Source: Pyrocephalus nanus (Eukaryota > Chordata > Aves > Passeriformes > Tyrannidae). Taken from it: DNA of 64,000 nt. A model generated the notes under the pieces. It searched no databases and was not told the origin of the DNA. It saw nothing but the letters and a program-made list of their open reading frames with translations. Positions 13,501 to 25,203 of this stretch are shown here, piece after piece. The stretch spans positions 21,164,001-21,228,000 of the forward strand of contig CM076267.1 in the NCBI GenBank assembly GCA_038380795.1. The letters run 5' to 3'. The stretch's first letter is position 1; each line of letters starts with the position of its first letter. The position numbers and the translations under genes were made by a program.

Positions 13501-14814
13501 ACATATTTAGCAATTTTTTTCAAACTCTAATAACTATGATTTAGTCTTTTGGTTCAAGAATTCAATATGATTTGCCTTATGTCCCATAATGCAAACAACA
13601 ATTTGGACCCTACACATTTGAACTCTTAGTCTTATAAGCATGAGAAAACTTGAGGTCTGGCTGCTTTCTGGTTTTCTCTGGTTTAAGGGTTTCTGCATGG
13701 CTCTGTCACTCCTTCCTAAACTGGGGAAAGTTAAAAGGCCAGTTGATCTTTCACATACCTCTGCTGAAAATTATCCATTTCCCAGCAGCAATCTTCTTTG
13801 AAAGCAGCTGCCATTTTAATTTTTTTGGCTGCGTAATCAAATCTCACAAATCAGATTCTAAAAAGTCCCATTAGCTTTCTGTTCAACTGGGATAAATTAA
13901 ATGAGAATCATTACTGTGGAGTTTCACAAATGCTGATATAAAGGTTTTGTTTCTGAGAAAGGGATTTTCCAACAACCAGTCATTTTAATGACGCATAGTC
14001 CTGCATGTTTTCTCAGGTGAAACTTCATAAAAGGTGTAATAGAAGACATGTGTAGATACAGGTGAGACTGAGCACAAGTGAATTTTTGGCCATTAACAAT
14101 TCCTGGGTCTCAAATATCTTTTTGGGTCACCTTTTTTCATGCAAGTGTATACCTTAAAAGAGTAATGAAGAACAGACACTGTGAGGCACCAAGAGGAGGT
14201 ACGGAGTATAAACTAATGAAGCGTGTTTCAGCATTTTCCTTCTAGCATATGATCCCCCAAGTGAATGGGCACTTGACCCCATTAACATAAGGCAAATACT
14301 CTAAAATTATGTTACCTAGGCTTGTTATGGTTTGAATTCTTAAAGAGTCACAGGATAATCTGCATTTGATTTGACTTGTCATGTGAGATATATAACGTTT
14401 ATTTGGCACCTTTTATTTCAAGAGAACATGCATTGACCTGGGGTTCAGGATTTCTGACTTCAGTAGTCAGGAGCTCCTGACATTTCTGTGCAGTTTGGAG
14501 ACCCTTTGATTGACAAAGGCTGATATCTGTACCCATCAATTATTTATTCACTGCTTCTCTGAGAAGTTTCTCTGAGAAGTTTCACCCTCGTCTTAATCAG
14601 ATAGCCACATGATTACTCGTAATACAGAGACAATTCTGGCTGTCTTGCTCTAATTGCTCTCTAACTGGGACACTTCTGAATGAAGTATAGATATACCCAG
14701 GATTCCTAGTTCCCACTAGGGTTTCCTACTCTGGGCCTGTCGAGTTTACACAATCAGCGAAGTGTTAAACTCTCTTTTAATGGTTACTCCACAAAAAGGT
14801 ACCTCTCTGAGTGG
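7546..14814. other. Upstream intergenic DNA, no gene recognised
   Basis: AT-rich, with no recognisable coding exon, RNA gene or young repeat. The longest frame, 10573-10953 on the minus strand (126 codons), has no family pattern. A 16-bp perfect palindrome lies at 11438-11453. Confidence 0.6.
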
Positions 14815-15190
14815 TGTCTGCCCACAGCCACGCACCTGAGCCACACCCGCTTCGTGCGGACAGGCCTTGCACTCCCTGGAGTCAAAAGCACTGGTAACTG
14901 CAGAGGGTTGTCCCAGGGCAGGCGGGCTGCTCGGTCGCGGGTGGGTCCATGAGCACTGACACACGTTTTTCACAAGCCCCATCCCGGTAAAGCATTCCCA
15001 AGGGATATTCCCGCCCAGCCTTCCACCCGCTTCCCAGGGCGCTGAGGGGGCCGGCGCCCCTGGCGCGGCCTCGCCCGCCCCCTGGCGGCCGGGGCGGTGC
15101 GTGCGGGCACCCTGTGGGGCCGGGCCGGCCCTGCCCGGGGCGGGCCCTGCTGCTCCTGCCCGCCCAGCAGCCCGTGAGGAAACGTAAGGC
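14815..15190. promoter_or_regulatory. Second, smaller CpG island upstream of RAPGEF4
   Basis: GC and CpG rise sharply here, with runs such as GGCGCGGCCTCGCCCGCCCC near 15062. The stretch is separated from the main island by about 1.6 kb of AT-rich DNA. It could be an alternative RAPGEF4 promoter, a divergent non-coding transcript promoter, or an unmethylated element without promoter function. The minus-strand open frames over it (14746-15192 and 14882-15247) have proline, glycine and alanine composition forced by GC content, and I do not call them genes. Confidence 0.6.
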
Positions 15191-16779
15191 ATTCAGCCAG
15201 GACAGACTTCTGGGATCCTTCTCCGGCCAGTTAAGTGGAAAGTGCATCTTCTGCAGCCTAAACTGAAGGGCTGAAGGGAAAACGGGCGGTAAGGGCTGCC
15301 TTGTGTGATGGCTCTGGAAGGAAAACTGTGATTATGTGGAATAACGTGATGAATGTTTTATAATGATACAAAATTAGTGAGCTTTATTGATTCGTCTGTA
15401 ATGTACATACTGGGTTATAAATCTTTAATTTGATTGAGAATTTTAGAGTTTCTTACCTTTTAAGCTCTTTTTCTATTGGCTCCCAAACACTTGCATATTG
15501 ACGAATAAATAGCATTGATTTTCCTCGAGTAGATTGACTGCTTAGATGCAAAAAATTCTCTTTTTTTTTTTTTTTCCTCCATGGGCAATAGCAAAGGAAG
15601 AGCTGCAGCTTTGATCTCACTGACTGGCAGCCTCTTCTATTCCTCTGGCATGTGCTTTAATTTTTTTTTTTTTTTTGAGGCAAAATGAAAGAACTGCCTT
15701 TTTTGGCATTCTCCTCTGCTATGCCAATTTCTTAGCTGTATCCGTTTAGCACAAAAGTGATTTTTAGATACATTTCCTTAGATTTTACATCATACTGTTC
15801 AGTATCCCAATGTTAACATTTATTTCTGCTAAAGTGCTAAAGAAGCTGTGGCAGCAATGCAGCCAATTAAAAGGCAGATGTGAAATGTGAAGTAGCACAT
15901 GTATGTAAGAAAATTACACTTGGTACAGCCAAAGAAATTTCAACAAAGAGCAGAGAAGATAGCTCATGGAGAACTGTGAAAGACACTGGCAGATGCTCAC
16001 CATCTGAATTAATCATTTTTCCCCCCCTCTGTAGAGCAGAGAGGAGTTATGAGCCTGAAGGAAGGAAGGCGCAGTTTGAGTTTTACTTTGCTATCATCCA
16101 CATGAAACCTCTAACGTCCTGCTGATATTTGTACAGCTTCCTACCCTTCTTCTACGCTACTCAAGGCAAGTTGTGTTGACTGTAAGCAGCAGCTTATAGT
16201 CATACAATAATTACTTGGGAAGTTACTATCTAGATCCTGAAATATTTTATTGGAAATATTTCATTTAGAAATTTGCAAAACAAGGAGACCTGCTGCTCTG
16301 CATTCCTTCCTCTGTTTATCAGTTCTTAAATCATACATTAGCATCATTAAAACCCCTGCACTTTGCAGGCCACACTATGACAACAGAAGGGTGTGGGTAG
16401 TTTTCATTGTACACTAGACTCACCTTTCGCATGCTCTGTGTTGGGTTCCTTCCAAGTGGTAAATCCTATTCACAGGCTACACTGCCCAGCTCATTTTTCA
16501 CCTACAATAAATGAGAGGCCTTAGGACACAGTTTCATGGGCAATGACAGTATGGATAGAAGGTTGGAGGAAGGCTTCAGGAAAAATCCTGGAATGTGGAC
16601 TGCGCCTTCCTTTTGCTCACCATGTATTTACTACTGAGGGGGCAGACACAAAGGGATCTGGAGTGCTGCTAAAATACTCTTGAGCTGACTATTTTAATTA
16701 AAAAGCTTGTATTTCCCCCCCATTCCAAACCCAGTCAAGGACATCTCTGGTGAAGCAAGGGCAGGGACCAGTGAGCCGG
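15191..16779. other. AT-rich spacer between the two CpG islands
   Basis: Sequence drops abruptly to AT-rich between the islands, with two poly(T) tracts near 15560-15574 and 15660-15676. If the first island were an upstream promoter of RAPGEF4, this would be intron or 5'UTR. No clear first exon with donor is evident. Confidence 0.5.
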
Positions 16780-17134
16780 GCTCAAGTGTGCGCACTGGGT
16801 AGCTGGCGAAAGCCGGAGGGGGACGACAACACCTTTCAGGAGGGGAGTGACTTCTTTCCGCCCCCTCCCCGGGCCGCTCCCCGACAGCTGCGGGGACGCA
16901 GGGCCGGGGGACGCTCGGCGGCTGCGGTGGCAGCGCGGCCGCGGGCGGGAGGGCGGCGGGCGGACCCGCACCCGCACCGCGGCTGCGGCGGGGCCTGGGC
17001 GAGCCCATCGCGCCGTGCGCGGAGGGAGGGAGCGAGCGAGCGAGGGAGGGAGGACGGACGGACCGACCGACCGGCGGGCGAGCAGGGGGAGCCGCCAGCC
17101 AGCCGGGAGCGCGGCGACCTGAGCCCTGTCCAAC

Positions 17135-17199
17135 ATGGTCGCCGCTCACACCTCCCATTCCTCGTCCTCCGGCGAGTGGATCGCGTGCCTGGATAAAAG
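17135..17199 (+). CDS. RAPGEF4: RAPGEF4 coding exon 1 (residues 1-22, last codon split)
   Basis: The exon encodes MVAAHTSHSSSSGEWIACLDK plus the first two bases of Arg22, which match the EPAC2 amino terminus. The start is well supported. The ATG at 17135 has A at -3 and G at +4, a strong Kozak context. An in-frame TGA at 17120-17122 closes the frame 15 nt upstream. I see no other ATG between 16741 and 17134. The donor after ...GATAAAAG is GTATCG, which has weak bases at +4 and +5. Joining to exon 2 restores AGA (Arg), as expected for DKR-PLERSS. The N-terminal tail is Ser-rich and precedes the folded cNBD-A. The exon sits in the middle of a CpG island. Confidence 0.95.
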
Positions 17200-17240
17200 G
17201 TATCGGCATCCTCACGGGAGCGGCCGCGGAGGGATGCTGC

Positions 17241-17297
17241 GTGTATGTGTACATATGTCTATGTCTGTCTGTGTGTGTGTGAGTGCGTGTGCGCGCT
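17241..17297. repeat. TG-rich microsatellite at the start of intron 1
   Basis: A degenerate (TG)n tract with TATG and TCTG variants ends in GTGTGCGCGC. It lies about 40 bp after the exon 1 donor and inside the CpG island. Alternating purine-pyrimidine DNA of this kind can form Z-DNA. Confidence 0.9.
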
Positions 17298-20200
17298 GAC
17301 ACCCCCTCCCCACTACCCATCAGATCCTGCCTTACATAAGGAGAGTGCAGGTGGGAAGCAAAACGCCCGGAGGAAGCTAGGGCGGCCGGGCGGGGTGAGG
17401 GCTGGAAGTGCTCCGGCAGCGGAGGGGACGGGCAGTGCCCGCTGGGATTGCTGCTCCCCGCCGGGAAAATGCTGCACGTGGTGGAGGAGGGGGAGCTCCG
17501 GGGCGCCGAGAGGGCCTGAGGCTGTCGAGCGGGGCTGTGCCGGCCATGGCAGTCCCGCTGCATTCAGCCCCAGTCCTTCCCCCGCCCCAGCGCCCCGGCC
17601 GCTACCGCCCGCACCTCCCCTCCCCTCGGCGCTCCGGCCCCGCCTCGCCTCCCCTCAGCACACCGCCCCCGCCTCTCCTCAGCCACTTCGCAGCCCCCGC
17701 CCCGCCGCCTTGCAGGGTGGCCGGCAGAGGACGGACTCTCGCCTCGGTGGCGACGACTACTTCTTTTGGCTGCAGCGTCCCGGTGGCCTGCGGCTGTCCC
17801 CCCGGCACCGCGTGGGTGAGAGCCACAGATGGGCTGACGTGTGCTCAGAGGTGGTGTGCGCGCTGCTAAAAATACTGGCATTTTTTTTTTTTTTTTTTTT
17901 AATTTAAAATTCTTTGGAGTGCTTTCCCTTGGGTCCTGCAGCCAAAAGTGTCGCAGTGTCGAATTGGGTGGTGGGTGGTTTGAGCGCCCTTTTGCCCTAT
18001 TCCTACCTTCACCAATTCCTGGATTACTTCAGAAGTCATTTGGTTTCTGGATGCTCACTGGGTCTCCTGTAGTCTAGGAAAATCATTAACAAAAATTTAG
18101 ACCATAAATACACCATGCGATTCAAACAAAGCTTATGTGGTGTATGGTACTTTACTGAGCATCACGAGCCACCTTTTGACAGGTTGGTGCCATTTGGGGC
18201 TCTGTTGTGAAGAGAAGCTTTTGTACACATAGAAGGAACCTACCCGTTCTCGTATTTGCTTCCATTTCCAGGTAACCTCCTAGTCTTGTAGGGCTCCACC
18301 TCTAATTAGGTGCTCCTTAACAGTCTAAGCAACAAACTGACACAACGAAACTTTTGGTCTAGACCCTACCATAGCTATTGATTCCCTCTCTGTAACATGT
18401 GACTTGAGAAGATTAACCTCTTAGAGGTTAAATAATGTGTGTAAATGATGAAAGTACTCTACATGTACAAGCAGAACTGTTGATGGTAATCTAGCCATAT
18501 AGAAACCAAATAGAGGCAGAGGGCCTGATTGTCTGTAAGCTGACAGTGACCGAATGTCAAGAAGGAGAGGATGAGCCCCAGTTTAGATAGATGATCCTGT
18601 CATTTCTGTTTTTGTAAATGCAATATATGATGAGGTCTAAATTGTAAACTAAAATTCAGGCGTTCATGTCTGATGAAGTGCATAGCCTTGGGGAGTGGAT
18701 GATGTGTTTAGGAAACGTATGAGGCATTAAATTTATAAATCTTGTCTGCCATTATTTTGTATGGAAATTAATATACTGACCATTTCTGTAATGGGTATTT
18801 CATTAGAGCTATTAAGATAAACCTTTTTCTTCACTTTTTGATATTTGGAGTAAACTAGTAGCACTGATTTGTTGAGTGGAAAGAATCAGTTCCAACTGCT
18901 TTTAAGATTTATGCCTTATACTTTCCCAGAAGGCAGTCTGTATGTAGGACAAACCCACAACATGAGCGATTGTAGTTTTTTCTCCTGGTCTCTGCAATGC
19001 TCTGCCTTGTGATCATAGGAAGTACACTTAACACATTTTATTCTGTTCTTCCATCTAAAAAACAGAGTTAAAGCCATATGGGAAAAGTACTATAGGAATG
19101 CAAATACTATTAGATAAAACCTGTTTGATTAATTTATACATTTCTGTCTCCAGAGTATTTATTTTCTATAGATAATGTACATCATGTAGCATTTTCTATC
19201 CTAGGTGTGAGTTCTGTAAATACAAGATCATTTATTGAGTCAATTCTGTATAGGATACCATGTGTTTTTATTAAATAATACATATAGTTTTAGTATGTTT
19301 TCATTAATGAATATATTTTCAGCAGGAAGACAGTTCTAAAACTAGTATGCTTTAGAATTTTAGGTAAGCCTCAGCAAAGGCAATTAAAATGGCCTGTAAT
19401 ATGGATTATACAATATAATTATTTGAAAAACAGAATGGAATTCTAAATGGAAATAGCAAAATACATCATGTACAGAAATAATGTATTCTGTATATGTTAT
19501 TCATATTGTTCCCCAGGTCATATGTCGAACTGGAACTACTAAGATCTAGAATAAGAGCAGTATAAAAATGAAGAACTGCCAAAATATTTCAGGAAAAATG
19601 TTGTTGTTGTGTAGGGTGCTGTGGGCTGGGAATACCAGTGCTTTGGGCATGCAGCACAAAAGCCAAAGATCAGCACTTAAAAATCAAATACACAGGACTG
19701 TATTTATAGATTAAATTACAAGCACAAAGGCAAGGAGAAGCAGGAATAGAAAAGTTCAGAACGCTGTTCTCTATCAAGAATATTTTATTTTTGCAGGAGA
19801 GAGAGAGGATCAGTGGTGAGCAACTGTATATCCTGGTTATACCTGGAGATGTAAATAATTTTTCTGTTAAGGAAACCAGTCCTTTTATATTTGATGTAAA
19901 AAGGTGCCTTACCTCTGATTTCTTAGGGAGCAGAGGTATCCCTACCATCTTAGTGCTTTTCTGTATATCTGATCTGCACGTAAGTAAAAAAAGGTTGCTG
20001 ATTTATGCAAATGTGTATTGTTAGCTTAAGAAGAGTGTCTTCTCTATTCTCATAGTTTCTTTCACACCAAAAACCATCTAACCAGACTGAATGGTAGACA
20101 AAGTATTTTTTACATAACTCTTATTTCTCTAAACCTGATCATATTTATGAATTCAGTTAATTGTTTTAACTGGACTCAGATGCAAACTTTTTAATGATGT

Positions 20201-21197
20201 ACAGCATTCACAACAGCCAGAGATCCCAGGATTTCATACTTGCCCTTAGCATCGTGTGTTTTTCTCTGAATTAAATGTAACCCTAAGTGCCTTCGCAGAC
20301 TGGAGGAGCAGATCACACAGCAAAGCATGTAACTTCTCTAGCCTGTTGTGCTAACAGTGTCGTGATCTTTGCCTAGTGATTTATAAATTATTTAAATAGG
20401 AATGGGCTTTTTGAGCACATGTTGTGCATCTTACGCTTTTATACCCTTGTTATCCTTGTAGACTTGCCTAATTTATGTCTAACCAAACTGAAATAATGTA
20501 TACTGGATAGTATCTCAAATCTGTACTTTAAGCCAAGCTCCCATAGATCTGAATATAAGTTCAGACTAAAGCTATGTAACACCAATATATTTGCATCAGG
20601 TTTTGTTTTTTTAGTTTATTGTAACATGTATTGGAGATGCAAGTTACTTGTATTTGCTGAGTAGTCAGAAAGGGAACCCTGGTGAGTATACAGAGCTGTA
20701 GGCTATGGTATGTAAGCTGGAATGAAGAACTGGCATTCTGAAAGAATTGCTGTAAAATAAGTACAGAAAATGCTTGTCATCTTCTGTAACTTATAATTAT
20801 GTCAAAGCTAATGGGACATAGATTTATAATCAGGCAATATTATGAGTATTTTAGAGTTGCTTTACGATGCTCTTTTATTTTATAATATATTTTTATAAGA
20901 TTGGTCAAACAAACACTGACTTCTATATAAATTTCTCCCTTACTTTTTATTTGTGACAAATCCGTAGAACTATCACCATCTTCATGTAGTTTGGCTTAGA
21001 ACAAAATCATGGACATACACTGCATTTCCTGTTGGTCTGTGTGCTTTGGCGTTTTCTCTCTGTAGGATGTGACTAAGCTGGTATATGCTTGGATCGAGTC
21101 CGTGTGGGGATATATCAGCACAAGGCACTGCAGTGGATATGTAATCTTGGAGATAGAGCCATATAGACATAGCCCGAGTGCTTTCTAGCACTCATCT

Positions 21198-21325
21198 GAA
21201 GGTGCAGTCTTCTGAGAGTGATGAATAATAACAAATTTATCTTTCCACATCATGCAGTTAATTTTCTAGTCCAGTGCAAAGGTGCAGTCTTTGATGAATA
21301 ATAAGAGCTCTTTTCCTTTCCATAC
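21198..21325. repeat. Imperfect local duplication, spacing about 80 bp
   Basis: AAGGTGCAGTCT...GATGAATAATAA followed by CTTTCCA occurs at about 21199-21247 and again at about 21279-21323. Small indels separate the copies, so this is an old local duplication within intron 1. Confidence 0.7.
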
Positions 21326-24300
21326 TTCCTTAGAGAAACCAAAATAATTGTTCATATAGCTTGCTGCAAGCTTGTCGGTCTGTGCGTTTTATGGAATATA
21401 TGGATTCAGATTAACTCACAGTGAGTGCAGGATTTTGAATTTTAAACAAATTCAAGCTGTTGTATTCTCTACTCTCAGGCTTGGACATTTCCAGTATCAG
21501 CTTCCATTTGTTACAAGTGATTGCAGTGAGTTACAAACTTGTGCTATGGGCAGGTATTAAGAGGAAGAAAAAGTGATTACCGTAAAATTGATGTGCATAA
21601 ACGTGTTGGCCCACCAGAGCAAGCCACTATGTGCACATGCGTGTTAGGACACGGTATATTCAAATTTAATTGGTAGTCTTGCAGAGTAGGTGATTGGTGT
21701 GCTACTTGTGCAACTGTAGGTTTTCTCTTTCATCAAGTGATACTGGAAACATGACTAAACTCTCATTGCCTGAGTTATTTCTGACATGTTAGAATTTGAT
21801 CTCTAAAGTCCTATACTCTGAGCAGATTAAATTTCTTTCATGACAAAACTCCATGTTCCAGCAAAGCAATAAAAACCTACAAACCAGCTAATTGAAATCA
21901 TGCCCTCAAAGTCAGTGTTCACCAGATATTTTTCAAATGCAAGTATTTTTCTTATCCAGTGTGACACCTGGTTTTATCTGCATCTTAAAATTTGCTGCAT
22001 TTAACAAGCTTATAATTCTAGTGATACTTTCTTTGTGCTGTATTTTCTGCACTGTATTTGGCATGATCACTTACTATTCTTGTTGCTTTATCAATATCCT
22101 CAATGAATGTTTCCTGAGCCAACGTTTCATTTCATCTTTGAACTCAGCAGTTGTCAAAATATGTGTAAATCTGTAAAAGTTATTTCATAGTTGCTGTAAG
22201 TTTTAAATATTCATTAGCTCTAATAATGCAGATCCTAAATGGGTAAAGGTGCATTTGTTGTGGTGAATTGGTGATAGCGGTAGCCAGTTTGAATCAAGGG
22301 GTATCATCACTTAATGCATATTGTTCAGTTATAAATTTCATTTGCAGTGTATCTCAGAGTCTGTCTTCACATTAAAGTGCCTTTAATGTTTATTATAAAG
22401 CTACAGTGCTTGTTAATTTCATCCAGATTTACTTCTGTCAAGTGGAATTTTAACTGTCCTGAGCTACAGTTTATGTTCATGAAAGTTGAAGGTTTTATTC
22501 AACAAAGTTTAGTCACATCTTGGTTGCAATGATGCATGATACATAAAAAGCTTCATAAAGGAAAGAAAATTTCTGTGCATTTTTATTTTTCTTGAAGGAT
22601 TCCAGCTTTTAAAAAAAGCATATGAAAGTAAAAAAATCTTTTTCCTACTAAAGATAAGTTGTTCAGGTAGTGTATTTTTAACTTGAGCTAAATCTTCATG
22701 AATGTAATCACTTAAAAAATATATCTTTTGCCATTCCATTGTATGTACAGATCTAAAAACTGACTGGTTGGAAGGTTGCATAATTTGTAGATCAGCATAT
22801 GTAAAGAAATGAAGTGCCCTTGATTGCTCTGTTTATCCCTCCAGTTTTTCAGTGCACTGATCAAATGGAGCTAATTGAGTAATATGATAATGAGGAGGTA
22901 GAGTTCCCTATATTTGCCTTTTTTTGGTCCTCACGGAACAAGACAGAACTCAACTATAACAAATTCTGTCTGACTGCAGCTGGCAGCCAGTCAGTCTGCA
23001 TTTAACTGGTAGAACAGGATTATCTACAGTAGTTCTTGTACTTTACATAGAACAACCCGAGAGATTATCACAGGGATGTTCTAGGTGAAGGTGACAGTAG
23101 TAATGTATTGAAAAGTAAGCGTCAGCAATTTTACTTGTGTTGCCTTTTTAAAAAAAGTCAACTCCAGAATCATTTCTATGTATAAGAATCCTAGGGAACA
23201 ATGTTTAAATAAAATTTCATTTCCTGTGTGTCAGAGGAAATGAGAACAATGAGAACTGGAGTCCTGAAGTGTCATAAAAGGACAATCAAAAGAAAAGAAT
23301 AGTAATTTGATTATTGTTTGAAAGCCTCATGATGAAGCTTTTCCCATGACAAGGGAAAGAGGATCTGAAATGTGAGTGTTAAAAACAGATTTAGTAATAC
23401 TACTGTAACAAGTGAAAAGTGCCTCTTGAAGGGAGTTAATTACCCTCTATTGCCATTGAAGTGAACCTTTATCTGGAAGCTACTTCAGATTAAAAGTAAC
23501 TTCATTTATATCTGGCATTTAAGTGTCTTACTGAACGAGTAAAGTGCTTTGTTAGATCACTGGAATCCCTCTCTTAAACTTTCCTTTCTCAAGGAGAAAT
23601 GAAAAGTCAGAGAGCCTTACAACATTGCCTGGATGAGAGAGTTGCTTCAGAATTGTCCTGCTTTCACTAAGAGAAAATGGCATATTTATACAAGTATTCT
23701 TCTGCAACCCACTGCATTGCTTTTCTGCATGTCAGGAAGGGACAGGAGTGAGTACAGTAGCACAGAGAAATGATCTGATTTAAATGACATTCTTTGTTGC
23801 TCTCTCCTTGCTCACATTTCACAGCTGAATATTCTTTAAAGTACTGTTAAAATTCACTGAATGGTCCATGGTAGTGGTTACTGGTACTTTCCAGCTCATA
23901 GAGTTTGTCTTTGCATCTTCACATAGACGTTTGGGTTTTAACCCAGAGATGAATTCGTTTTATTTGTGTTATAGTGTGTTAGCTGTTTTCTACAAACAGC
24001 CTCACCAGTGGAAGAAATACATCCATCTGCTCATCCCCTGTGGCCTGTTAATTGCTGTCTGAATTCAAATATTGCCATTTTAAAAAGTTACAAAGACCAA
24101 GGGAAGGAAATTCAGTGCTTTTGTTCAGTTAGAGCAGAATTTAGGTTATAGAACACGTTATAGAAATAAACATTTTAAAATTCTAGAGGCATCTTGGCAA
24201 AGAAGGCAAAACTACGTATATTCTGCTTTTTCTTTCTCAAGTGTCAAACCCATTGTGAGGAAGAGCCTAAAAAAAAGGACATATCGTAAGGTAGCAGAGA

Positions 24301-24570
24301 AAATAATAGGTTATAGTTGAATTAACTTGATAAAAGCAAAACAAAAACTCCAACTTGTTCCTTTCTTCTAGGTTAATAAGTCTTTCTTAACATACTGCAT
24401 AAACATTCAGATATTTAACACAAATGAAATAGATTCTTTTATAAAGCTCCATATACTACATATGAGCAGAAATACTTTGCCCTAATTTTGTATGTGAAGA
24501 GTTGTATCAATTATGCTGTCTGTATTTAAACTTTGAGCTTGAGTAGTTTGCACTTAAAAATATGAAACAG

Positions 24571-25203
24571 GATCATAGAATGGTTTGAGTTGGAAGGGAC
24601 CTTAAAGATCATCCAGTTCCAATGCCCTGTCATAGACAGGGATGTCCTTTACTAGACCAGGTTGCTCAAAGCCTTGTCCAACCTGGCCTTGAACACTGCT
24701 GGGGATGGGGCATCCACAACTTCTCTGGGCAGCCTGTTCCAGTGCCTCACCACCCTCACAGTGAAGAATTTCTTCCCGATATCTAATTTCAACCTACTCT
24801 GTTGTAGTTTAAAACCATTCCCCCTTGTCCTGTCACTCTGTGCCCTTGTTCAAAGTCCTTCTCCATCTTTCTTGTAGGCCCCTTTAGGCACTGGAAGGCT
24901 GCTCTAAGGTCTCTCTGGAGCCAGGCTTAACAAATCCAACTCTCTCAGGCTTTCCTTATAGGAGAGGTGCTCCAGCCCTTTTGTCATCTTTGTGGCCTCC
25001 GCACTCACTCCACAGGTTCACGTCCTTCTTATGTTGGGGGCTCCGTATCTGAACACAGCTCTCCAGGTGGGGTCTCATGAGAGCGGAGTAGAGGGGGAGA
25101 ATCACCTCCCTCAACCTGCTGGTCACGTTTCTTTTGATGCTGCCCAGGATATGGTTGGCTTTCTGGGCTGTCGGTGCACGTTGCCAGGTCATGTTGAGCT
25201 TAA
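24571..25203 (-). mobile_element. CR1 LINE, 5'-truncated copy on the minus strand
   Basis: On the plus strand the element begins with ATCATAGAATGGTTT followed by TTGGAAGGGACCTTAAAGAT, the reverse complement of the CR1 3' end. It continues through the typical CR1 3'UTR and the end of the reverse-transcriptase frame. Minus-strand translation over 24956-25192 gives KANHILGSIKRNVTSRLREV and LPLYSALMRPHLESC, the conserved C-terminal stretch of CR1 pol, followed by frame-breaking changes. The copy is non-coding and dead. CR1 lacks a poly(A) tail and usually gives no clear target duplication; none is seen. The 5' (right) edge is approximate. Confidence 0.95.

Larger units (their letters stand above)
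16780..17830 (+). promoter_or_regulatory. RAPGEF4: CpG island promoter, 5'UTR and start of intron 1 of RAPGEF4
   Basis: This is the densest GC and CpG stretch of the window and surrounds coding exon 1. No TATA box lies at a useful distance from the ATG, so a TATA-less, dispersed CpG-island promoter is likely. A reverse GC-box-like CCGCCCCCTCCCC lies at 16858-16870. A GAGC/GGAC-type tetranucleotide patch at about 17025-17080 lies just before the start codon and would be in the 5'UTR if transcription starts further upstream. The island continues about 600 bp into intron 1. Open frames on both strands here are explained by low stop-codon content. Confidence 0.85.

Noticed and set aside
14746..15247. 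Two overlapping minus-strand frames of 148 and 121 codons over the upstream CpG island
   Set aside because: Overlapping frames of Pro/Gly/Ala/Arg composition in GC-rich DNA, with no family motif. Judged chance.
17245..17907. 220-codon plus-strand open frame, and the 289-codon minus-strand frame at 16694-17563
   Set aside because: Both lie in the RAPGEF4 CpG island, where stop codons are rare. Composition is driven by GC content and simple repeats, and one passes through the poly(T) run.
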